Positions 1 to 5,129 of a DNA stretch of 6,179 nt are shown here, one piece after another. The notes below the pieces were generated by a model that had not been told where the DNA came from, did not search any database, and was given only the letters and a program-made list of their open reading frames with translations. How positions within the stretch are numbered: the first letter of the stretch is position 1; every line of letters starts with the position of its first letter. The DNA is from Nitrospira sp. Its GTDB lineage: Bacteria > Nitrospirota > Thermodesulfovibrionia > Thermodesulfovibrionales > SM23-35. Location: the NCBI GenBank assembly GCA_016873595.1, contig VGWZ01000118.1, positions 1-6,179 on the forward strand, in the 5' to 3' direction. Position numbers and translations under genes: made by a program.

Positions 1-114
1 CGAATATTCTCAGAGGCTATATTCGATAGAATAAGTCTTATTGACCTGTTGTCTTGTAAATACTACAATATTTCTAAAATCAGAGAGCCTGATATACAAC
101 AGTCGCTATTTTAA
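1..114 (+). CDS. Possible C-terminal end of a convergent gene (partial, unidentified)
   Basis: Frame 1 of the plus strand is open from the first base for 37 codons and stops with TAA at 112-114. The visible tail has a mixed composition typical of real protein, ending REPDIQQSLF, and the frame would enter from outside the window. The stop lies only 28 bp from the TAA of the convergent methyltransferase, a tight tail-to-tail layout that is common for real genes. I do not recognise a family. By position it could be the partner of the methyltransferase, for example a restriction nuclease, but that is inference only. An open run of this length in AT-rich DNA can also occur by chance. Confidence 0.35.
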   Translation, partial: RIFSEAIFDRISLIDLLSCKYYNISKIREPDIQQSLF

Positions 115-142
115 GCGGACAGTAGTGATATGAAATAGTTTT

Positions 143-2833
143 TTAATATGAAAGTACAAGGTATTGATGAGCCTCAACTGTACCTTTATCTCTTATTCCG
201 TGAGATTCACAGTGCATAACATTTTCTGAAAATATATCAACTATCTTAAACCATTTTAAGGCAATTTTTGATAACTCATCTGACATATTACATTTATTGC
301 TTTTTCCGAGATGAAAAACAACTATACCATTCCTTTTTAAACGCTCTCTTGCCTGTCTTAGGATAGATTCGTATACAGAGAAATCCATCTTTTGACGCTC
401 ATCAACAAACATTAATGGTTTGGACCGAAAATCTTCTAAATCCCATCCACAAAACCAGAGCCTTAACCAGTTTGCAAGATGAAAACGAGTACTATCAAAA
501 AATGGCGGTGAAGTAATTATTGCATCAAGATTTTCTATTTCCAAAGGCCACCATTTGGTTGCATCTTGGTGGTAAATTTTCCCTTCAACAAAGCTGTCAG
601 AATATTCGACATCGAGACTCCTTTGGACCTTTTCATGTAATCTTGGCATCAAAGGCCTATATTCAAAAGGCCCACTTGGAGAAAAAGGAGTAATGCTGTG
701 TGACTTCCTACTTAAAGCATAAGGCCGATTTCCATGTAAAATATGAAGTAAACTGGCTGCTACCAAACATTCAGAAGTTGAGGCAGGAGGGTTTTCAATG
801 AAAAACCTTCTTGCAAGAAGAATCTCTTTAAGGGTATTTTTCTCATAATAATCAAGAATACTTTTATTAAATGCCACTGACGCTGCTTTATCAATTTCTC
901 TTTCAGACACATCATATGTTTTTATATAATCATCGAGTTTGCTCAACAAGAATTGGCATCCTTTAACATCCGTCTTACCAACTTTTGCTGAAGCAATGAT
1001 TTTTGCTGCTGGGCTTATCTCAAAACCATATGCCCTGTGCCCATTCAAAGCAGCTTCAAATGGGATAGTCCCAACTCCAGCAAATGGGTCCAGAACAGTT
1101 CCGTTTTCAGGCATAAATGTCTTCACTAAAAAGTACGCTAAAGAAGGCTTCATCTTTCCTTGATAGGAACACAATGAGTGCAAGGGATGACCCCAATTAC
1201 GCTTTGAGAACGGATGTTTCTGATGAGGGATTTCTTGTTTAAACTTTATCCAGCGGTTTCCCCATATGAACCTGCTCTCTCTCTTAATAGCCTTGGGTGC
1301 AATAGTATTTGTGAAAATTAGTAGAACCTGACAGAGTTGAGAGCCATTTCGAGAAAGTCTTTTACGAAGCAAGATTTCACCCTTTAAATTAAATCCTCTA
1401 TCCTTTAGAAGTTCAGTTAAAATCCTGTCCGTTGGAACATGAATTCCTCCATAGATAGAATCACCTATATCAATGGCAACAGTAGAATCTTTTTTAAGAT
1501 GATGTTTAAATGAATCAAAAACCCTGTTCATATCATAAAAATAATCTTCTATCATTTTAGGTATCCGGGGGTCATAAGCATTTTCTTTTAATTTAGTGAC
1601 AATACTATCAACTGCGGGGTGATTGCACTTTCCGTTTTTTCTTTGGGACACGTCATTTATCCCCGCTGTTACAGATTTTTCACGAAAAGAAGAAAGATCC
1701 TTAGGCGAATTGAGACATCTTAAAAACCAGAGTTCAATCTTCGTATTCCTGAAATAATTTGTACCATTCAAATAAGGTGGACTTGTGATGATTGTATCTA
1801 TTTCGAGAGGCGGTATTAAAGGTAAATTCTTTGCATCCTCACACACCAGAATAGGATGCGTGTATACATACTCTATACGTTCTATATCAATAATCATTCT
1901 ATTCAATTGCTTTTTAATATTTTCTTCAAAGAGAATCTTTTCTTTTTCTAATTCTTTAGGTGTCTTATAACGTAAGTCTCCAGCGCGCTTTAATAGCGAT
2001 GCTGGGACAAGGCTTGATGTAATAGCAACACTGAGAAAATCGGCAGCTAATGGATTACTACATGCTATATAATCAACTAAAGCACGACTTTTTAGAACCT
2101 TTTCATAAGTTACATCATCAAAAAATTTGCTCTCACCAAAGGTTTTATCATAAGTTATATGTAACCCCACATCAGGTGCTATGTCCTCCAAGGTCAAAAA
2201 GAGCTTTTTAGAAATATTCTTCAGTGCTTCAACAAGTTTTGACCGCTTATCTGATTTTAAAGTTAACGCCTTAATTTTGACATTAACTAAGTGTTGTAAA
2301 AGTGGATTGATTTCGCAATAAAAAGCTGTTTTACCAAGGCGAGCAACTGTCAAAGGTGTTGTACCCATGCCAGCAAATGGGTCTAAGACACGGTTTGCAT
2401 TTGGGGCAAAATTATTTAAGATGCTTTCTACAAATTCTGGCGAGTACCCCTCTAAAAAAGGATACCATAGGTGTAATGGTTCAGCATGTCCACCCTTGAA
2501 AGTGGCATGGATAGGGTTGATAGTAGTGACACCCGGTAGATAAGGTTGTTGAGATTCGCTTACCATTAAAGGAAATTTTTCTCTTAAAATACGTAAGCAG
2601 TATGTACTAATTGGGAGATATTCTCTTTCAGCAGCAGATTTTAAATCTTTATATCTTCCATGGCCGATTAGCTCTCTAATCTCTTGACTTGAAAGCTTAG
2701 AGATTACATCATAAACGCTTTCATCTCTCTCACTGAAAGCAATCTTTAAATTTTTCTTTTTTGGAGATGTAGCAGGATAATCTTGGAAATATATAGTTTT
2801 AAATCGCTGGCTCATTTTAGAAGAAACTACCAT
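143..2833 (-). CDS. Two-module DNA methyltransferase (probable N4-cytosine or N6-adenine)
   Basis: This SAM-dependent DNA methyltransferase of 896 residues is built from two tandem catalytic modules. Module 1 has a motif X-like PLH/P block (119-132), motif I DPFAGMGT (151-158), acidic E174 (INP follows) and motif IV TSPPY (350-354). Module 2 has PLH/P (550-563), DPFAGVGT (582-589), E605 (ISP follows) and TSPPF (774-778). Motifs I and IV lie about 190-200 residues apart, which fits an alpha-type order with target recognition between them. HGNRPYALSRKSHSITPF (700-717) lies in that interval of module 2. Both modules keep their key residues, so each may methylate one strand of an asymmetric site, as in the fused M.FokI enzyme. 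TSPPY favours N4-cytosine but does not exclude N6-adenine. Residues 61-87 resemble a ribbon-helix-helix pair of helices. The start is uncertain: ATG at 2833, or ATG at 2815 (Met7), with no Shine-Dalgarno for either. It is about twice the length of a single-module enzyme. Confidence 0.9.
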   Translation of the reverse strand: MVVSSKMSQRFKTIYFQDYPATSPKKKNLKIAFSERDESVYDVISKLSSQEIRELIGHGRYKDLKSAAEREYLPISTYCLRILREKFPLMVSESQQPYLPGVTTINPIHATFKGGHAEPLHLWYPFLEGYSPEFVESILNNFAPNANRVLDPFAGMGTTPLTVARLGKTAFYCEINPLLQHLVNVKIKALTLKSDKRSKLVEALKNISKKLFLTLEDIAPDVGLHITYDKTFGESKFFDDVTYEKVLKSRALVDYIACSNPLAADFLSVAITSSLVPASLLKRAGDLRYKTPKELEKEKILFEENIKKQLNRMIIDIERIEYVYTHPILVCEDAKNLPLIPPLEIDTIITSPPYLNGTNYFRNTKIELWFLRCLNSPKDLSSFREKSVTAGINDVSQRKNGKCNHPAVDSIVTKLKENAYDPRIPKMIEDYFYDMNRVFDSFKHHLKKDSTVAIDIGDSIYGGIHVPTDRILTELLKDRGFNLKGEILLRKRLSRNGSQLCQVLLIFTNTIAPKAIKRESRFIWGNRWIKFKQEIPHQKHPFSKRNWGHPLHSLCSYQGKMKPSLAYFLVKTFMPENGTVLDPFAGVGTIPFEAALNGHRAYGFEISPAAKIIASAKVGKTDVKGCQFLLSKLDDYIKTYDVSEREIDKAASVAFNKSILDYYEKNTLKEILLARRFFIENPPASTSECLVAASLLHILHGNRPYALSRKSHSITPFSPSGPFEYRPLMPRLHEKVQRSLDVEYSDSFVEGKIYHQDATKWWPLEIENLDAIITSPPFFDSTRFHLANWLRLWFCGWDLEDFRSKPLMFVDERQKMDFSVYESILRQARERLKRNGIVVFHLGKSNKCNMSDELSKIALKWFKIVDIFSENVMHCESHGIRDKGTVEAHQYLVLSY

Positions 2834-2852
2834 AATATGGTAGTTATGTCAA
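2824..2852 (-). promoter_or_regulatory. Predicted sigma70-type promoter of the methyltransferase gene
   Basis: Reading the minus strand, a perfect -35 box TTGACA (2852-2847) is followed after exactly 17 bp by a weak -10 box TAGTTT (2829-2824). Transcription would then start near 2817, only a few bases before the second in-frame ATG (2815-2813), giving a nearly leaderless mRNA starting at Met7. If ATG 2833 is the true start, a promoter further upstream is needed. A better -10 match, TATTAT (2837-2832), also exists but its -35 partner is poor. The promoter assignment is inference from consensus and position. Confidence 0.5.
2825..2845. promoter_or_regulatory. Perfect 21-bp inverted repeat, likely operator
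   Basis: The arms AACTACCATA (2825-2834) and TATGGTAGTT (2836-2845) are exact reverse complements around a single central A at 2835. The repeat lies between the TTGACA box and the weak -10 box and includes the ATG at 2833. A dimeric repressor bound here would block transcription. The bound protein is unknown. Candidates are the methyltransferase's own N-terminal segment or a regulator encoded outside the window. Confidence 0.65.
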
Positions 2853-2890
2853 GATGTTTTTTTGAAAACCCCGATGGACACTGAGCCTGT

Positions 2891-3094
2891 CTAAAAACTG
2901 GAAATGGGAGAATTTAGCCTCCTATATATAGGAACAAGGAATAAGGGGACGTTCTTGACTAAATGAACTAAAGTGTTAAAAGAGACCTGCGGTGTCGCAC
3001 CTTGACTTTTCTGGCGGGTGAAGAAATCATGCGCCCTTTGGCACATTCTATAATGCATTTCTACGGGCAGCCGTTCAATATCGCTTTTTGTCAT
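2891..3094 (-). CDS. Doubtful small ORF, hypothetical protein
   Basis: The frame is 67 codons from ATG 3094 to TAG 2891. The first 45 residues or so (starting MTKSDIERLPVEMHYRMCQ) have protein-like, charged and amphipathic composition. The tail reads through the AT-rich 14-bp palindrome at 2920-2933. There is no Shine-Dalgarno upstream of the ATG and I recognise no family. It could be a fragment of a decayed gene or a chance reading frame in a repeat-rich spacer. No function is proposed. Confidence 0.22.
   Translation of the reverse strand: MTKSDIERLPVEMHYRMCQRAHDFFTRQKSQGATPQVSFNTLVHLVKNVPLFLVPIYRRLNSPISSF
2920..2933. repeat. Perfect 14-bp palindrome TCCTATATATAGGA
   Basis: The sequence equals its own reverse complement over all 14 bases. 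It lies about 85 bp upstream of the methyltransferase start region, just before GGAACAAGGAATAAGGGGAC. It might be a second regulatory site, the tip of a decayed mobile repeat, or chance in AT-rich DNA. Confidence 0.4.
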
Positions 3095-3142
3095 ACTGCA
3101 GAAGAGCGGAAGGCTGTTAGTTGGAAAGGCAAATTTAGCAGG

Positions 3143-3190
3143 GAAGGTTGAAGGCTTTAGATTGAAGGTTCAGGATAGCGCGCAGGATAG
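3143..3190. repeat. Cluster of short imperfect direct repeats
   Basis: The plus strand shows repeats of TTGAAGG and related GAAGGTT units between 3143 and 3170, then two copies of CAGGATAG (3171-3178 and 3183-3190), 12 bp apart. This looks like slippage-generated filler DNA downstream of the DUF4926-like gene. No coding or regulatory role is evident. Confidence 0.45.
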
Positions 3191-3202
3191 AGTCATTTAT
3201 TG

Positions 3203-3439
3203 TTAAGCTGACTGGCCTGCAAATTCCCGTACGTGCAATATCTCCTTATTGCTCATTAATCTGATATCAGTCGAAGTAAGTGTAAGGACTGCAATCGTTT
3301 TCCCTTCGGCGGTTATAAATTCAACCTCAAAGGTATCGCCGTCACTATAACAATGCACTACTGCCCCTATATCACTTTTTTTAAGTCCATATTCTTCAAT
3401 ATCATGTGTCAGAACAACTGAATCTAATTCTTTAATCAT
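3203..3439 (-). CDS. DUF4926-like small protein
   Basis: This 78-residue protein begins MIKELDSVVLTHDIEEYGLK and continues through DIGAVVHCYSDGDTFEVEF to a C-terminal extension ending EFAGQSA. The pattern of an opening strand, an xxGLKKxDxGAVV turn and an EVEFITAEGKTIAVLTL strand pair matches the DUF4926 family as I remember it. These are short all-beta, SH3-like proteins of unknown function, often found beside a DUF6883 gene. The start at 3439 is set by a strong AGGAGG site 8 bp upstream. A longer frame starting at 3511 only reads through the upstream gene remnant. The expected partner lies immediately upstream (stop at 3463-3465) but is broken, so this gene is now probably an orphan. No signal peptide or membrane segment is visible. 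Confidence 0.8.
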   Translation of the reverse strand: MIKELDSVVLTHDIEEYGLKKSDIGAVVHCYSDGDTFEVEFITAEGKTIAVLTLTSTDIRLMSNKEILHVREFAGQSA

Positions 3440-3447
3440 AATTCTGT

Positions 3448-3453
3448 CCTCCT
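3448..3453 (-). promoter_or_regulatory. Ribosome binding site AGGAGG that fixes the DUF4926-like start
   Basis: On the minus strand AGGAGG is followed by an 8-base spacer and ATG at 3439. This match is far better than anything before the longer in-frame ATG at 3511, so the short 78-residue product is the real one. Confidence 0.8.
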
Positions 3454-3462
3454 GATAGCCAT

Positions 3463-3683
3463 TTATACTGGATAAGCGGTTACAAAACGCGGATGCACGA
3501 TGATAATACATCCTTTATGTCTCCTGAATGAGCAATAGATATTAAACCCTGCACGAGCATGTCAATATTCATCTCATTAAAGCCAAAGGACCGTAGAAAT
3601 TTAGCCTTAGATTTGCCAACCGAGTGTGTTTCCCAAAATTTTATTTCTTCTTCCTCTGTTTTGAACTTTGGAATTTTTTTCAT
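3463..3683 (-). pseudogene. Chimeric remnant: CopG-antitoxin-like N-terminus joined to a broken DUF6883-like gene
   Basis: The ATG-initiated frame gives 67 residues to TAA at 3480. Residues 1-20 (MKKIPKFKTEEEEIKFWETH) match the opening of CopG/BrnA-type antitoxins, but the usual DYVDWSKA and ribbon-helix-helix part is absent. From VGKSKAKFLRSFGF to SGDIKDV the sequence instead resembles the DUF6883 core. That family then normally continues for several tens of residues and ends in a PRFVTAYP-type tail. Here the tail HPRFVTAYPV followed by TAA (3465-3463) is present in a different frame. I therefore infer a deletion with frameshift near 3495-3530, plus an earlier fusion at the shared His. The initiation signal is intact, so a 67-residue peptide may still be made. 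Family names come from memory of the motifs. Confidence 0.6.
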
Positions 3684-3689
3684 TATTTG

Positions 3690-3695
3690 CCCCTT
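3690..3695 (-). promoter_or_regulatory. Ribosome binding site AAGGGG of the CopG/DUF6883 remnant
   Basis: AAGGGG precedes ATG 3683 by 6 bases and lies in the 32-bp gap after the M16 gene's TAG. It suggests the CopG-like start kept its own initiation region when the fusion arose, and that the remnant could be translated from an M16 read-through transcript. Confidence 0.6.
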
Positions 3696-3715
3696 TTCTT
3701 ACAAACTCCCATTCA

Positions 3716-5116
3716 CTATTTCAGCGTTGCCTTTTCCTGATTTGCAACAACCACAAGAACATAATTTTCAGGGTCAAGGTATTTTCTCGCGACTCTGAGA
3801 ATATCATCTTTTGTTACTGAATTTATATACCCAGGATATTTTTCCACATAATCAAGCCCGAGACTATAGAATTCAACAGTTGCAAGAAAGTCGGCAATCT
3901 TTCTATTAGTATCAAGTCTCCTCGGGAAACTACCTGTCAGATATGACTTTGCATCTGACAGTTCTTCATCTGAAACCTTTTCTTCTCTTATTCTGTTCAT
4001 CTGTCTGCGAATCTCATCAATAACTGTATTTGCAGAATCGTTTTTTGTCTGGACACCTATCTGAAAAATTCCTCCTTGTTTGTGAGATGAGAAGAAACTA
4101 TGTACATCATATGCGAGACCCATTTCATCTCTTATAGATTGCATGAGCCTTGATGAGAAACCTCCTCCACCAAGTATGTAATTCATTACTGCAACAGCAT
4201 AATAATCAGGATTATCTCTACTGATACCGAGATTCCCGAGTAAAATAGTTGCCTGCATGAGGTCCTTATCTATCCTTATAACCTTCTTTATCTTTTTTCC
4301 ATCTGAAAATCCCCCCTCACCCTTACCCTCTCCCGCAAGGGGAGAGGGAACTCTCCCTCCCTTGACGGGAGGGATTAAGGGAGGGTGATAATTATCTGCT
4401 TTCTTCCATTCTCCAAGATATCGTTTAATCAAAATGTCTAACTCTTCAGTGGTGAGTGCTCCAACAACTGATAATATAGAGTTGTTGGGCAGAAAATAAT
4501 CTGAATAGAACTTTATCATATCCTCTCTTTTTATATTATCGATAGTCTCTGTAGAACCTTCTACAAGCCTTCCATATGGATGTTCTCCGAATACCTCTCT
4601 CTTAAAAGCACGCTCTGCGAGGAAAGAAGGTTTTTCCTCGCGCTGTCTCAGAGAACCTTTTATAAGCCCCTTTTTCCTCTCAATCTCATTTTGTGGAAAG
4701 ACAGGATGAAGCAGGATATCAGAAAAAAGCTCAAACCCTTTATGAATATCTTTTTTCAAAACTGACAAGGTAATCACTGTATAATCTTTACCAGCCGATG
4801 TATTAAGGGACGCGCCTATGAACTCAATTTCTTCACTTATGTCAGAGGATTTTCGATTCTTTGTACCTTCTGTGAGGAGTTCTGCAGTGAGATTGGCAAG
4901 TCCTGCCTTTTCTTGTGGTTCATTGAGTGGACTTGCCTTTACAAGGAGTGTCATCATCACAATGGGAAGGCTATGTTTTTCGGAATGAAGAACTGTAAGG
5001 CCATTTGTAAGAACAGTCTTTTTTACTTCAAGCGCATCTATGTTAGAAGAAAGTAAGCAGAAAGCAGTAAGCAGCAGGCAGATTAATATATGTTTTTTAA
5101 ACTTTTCACTTCTCAC
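3716..5116 (-). CDS. M16 family peptidase-like protein, exported non-catalytic subunit
   Basis: This 466-residue protein has an N-terminal signal peptide (basic residues 2-8, hydrophobic ILICLLLTAFCLLSS 10-24, likely cleavage after IDA at 28), so it should act in the periplasm or envelope. The N-terminal M16 domain starts at KTVLTNGLTVL. Where active enzymes have HxxEH it reads N75-L-T-A78-E79, so zinc binding is lost. The C-terminal M16 domain keeps GGGGFSSRLMQ with R323 and Y336, the substrate-positioning pair of non-catalytic partner subunits. The protein is therefore probably the partner of the upstream M16 gene, 3 bp away. A 26-residue low-complexity insert (244-269) is encoded by two palindromic DNA repeats and sits in the interdomain linker. 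The start codon is GTG inside a tandem repeat with a poor ribosome binding site, which suggests translational coupling. The C-terminus looks complete. Confidence 0.88.
   Translation of the reverse strand: MRSEKFKKHILICLLLTAFCLLSSNIDALEVKKTVLTNGLTVLHSEKHSLPIVMMTLLVKASPLNEPQEKAGLANLTAELLTEGTKNRKSSDISEEIEFIGASLNTSAGKDYTVITLSVLKKDIHKGFELFSDILLHPVFPQNEIERKKGLIKGSLRQREEKPSFLAERAFKREVFGEHPYGRLVEGSTETIDNIKREDMIKFYSDYFLPNNSILSVVGALTTEELDILIKRYLGEWKKADNYHPPLIPPVKGGRVPSPLAGEGKGEGGFSDGKKIKKVIRIDKDLMQATILLGNLGISRDNPDYYAVAVMNYILGGGGFSSRLMQSIRDEMGLAYDVHSFFSSHKQGGIFQIGVQTKNDSANTVIDEIRRQMNRIREEKVSDEELSDAKSYLTGSFPRRLDTNRKIADFLATVEFYSLGLDYVEKYPGYINSVTKDDILRVARKYLDPENYVLVVVANQEKATLK
4310..4387. repeat. In-frame pair of G/C-rich palindromic repeats inside the M16 gene
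   Basis: Hairpin A has arms CCCTCTCCC (4326-4334) and GGGAGAGGG (4340-4348) with a 5-base loop. Hairpin B has arms TCCCTCCC (4354-4361) and GGGAGGGA (4367-4374), also with a 5-base loop, followed by a further GGGAGGG (4379-4385). Together they resemble the scattered intergenic palindromes of many bacteria that carry CCCTCACCCT...CCCTCTCCC. The 78 bp correspond to 26 codons reading PPLIPPVKGG...SPLAGEGKGEGG with no stop. The composition contrasts sharply with the AT-rich gene. Confidence 0.8.
5054..5081. repeat. Four 7-bp repeats encoding the signal-peptide core
   Basis: On the plus strand the units TAAGCAG (5054-5060), AAAGCAG (5061-5067), TAAGCAG (5068-5074) and CAGGCAG (5075-5081) follow each other without gaps. 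Read on the minus strand they encode the hydrophobic LLLTAFCLL part of the M16 protein's signal peptide. Confidence 0.7.
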
Positions 5117-5129
5117 TTTTCACTTCTCA
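5102..5129. repeat. Perfect 14-bp tandem duplication at the M16-M16 gene junction
   Basis: CTTTTCACTTCTCA occurs at 5102-5115 and again at 5116-5129. On the minus strand one copy supplies the last codons and TGA of the upstream gene. The junction and the other copy supply the GTG start and codons 2-5 of the downstream gene. Both proteins therefore share SEK, one at its end and one at its beginning. Confidence 0.85.

Larger units (their letters stand above)
2834..3202. other. Intergenic gap between the DUF4926-like gene and the methyltransferase
   Basis: This 369-bp stretch has no convincing gene. From left to right it holds the methyltransferase promoter and operator, a 14-bp palindrome at 2920-2933, a doubtful small ORF (2891-3094), and a patch of short direct repeats near the right end. 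The middle looks somewhat richer in G and C than the flanking genes, which could mean a remnant of a lost gene or mobile repeat. I see no terminator hairpin with a T tract. Confidence 0.6.

Noticed and set aside
106..145. Possible terminator hairpin between the convergent stops (CTATTT / AAATAG followed by Ts)
   Set aside because: The stem is only six mostly A/T pairs with a loop of over 20 bases, too weak to call.
939..1163. Plus-strand open frame antisense to the methyltransferase
   Set aside because: It lies wholly opposite conserved motif-bearing codons (DPFAG region) and is a shadow of that gene. The same applies to the plus-strand frames at 1785-1970, 3559-3798, 4580-4765, 5040-5306, 5378-5590 and 5931-6116.
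3029..3133. 34-codon plus-strand ORF starting ATG CGC CCT TTG
   Set aside because: Very short, weak upstream signal, opposite to all neighbours and overlapping a competing minus-strand frame; no family recognised.
3440..3511. N-terminal extension of the DUF4926-like gene to ATG 3511
   Set aside because: The extra 24 residues overlap the upstream remnant, match nothing in the family, and have no ribosome binding site; the ATG at 3439 has AGGAGG at 8 bp.
4310..4387. Rho-independent terminator
   Set aside because: The hairpins lie inside an uninterrupted coding frame and no T tract follows on the transcribed strand.
5030..5116. Lipoprotein signal in the second M16 protein (LLLTAFC)
   Set aside because: Residues before the Cys (TAF) do not fit a lipobox; a normal signal-peptidase I site at IDA is more likely.
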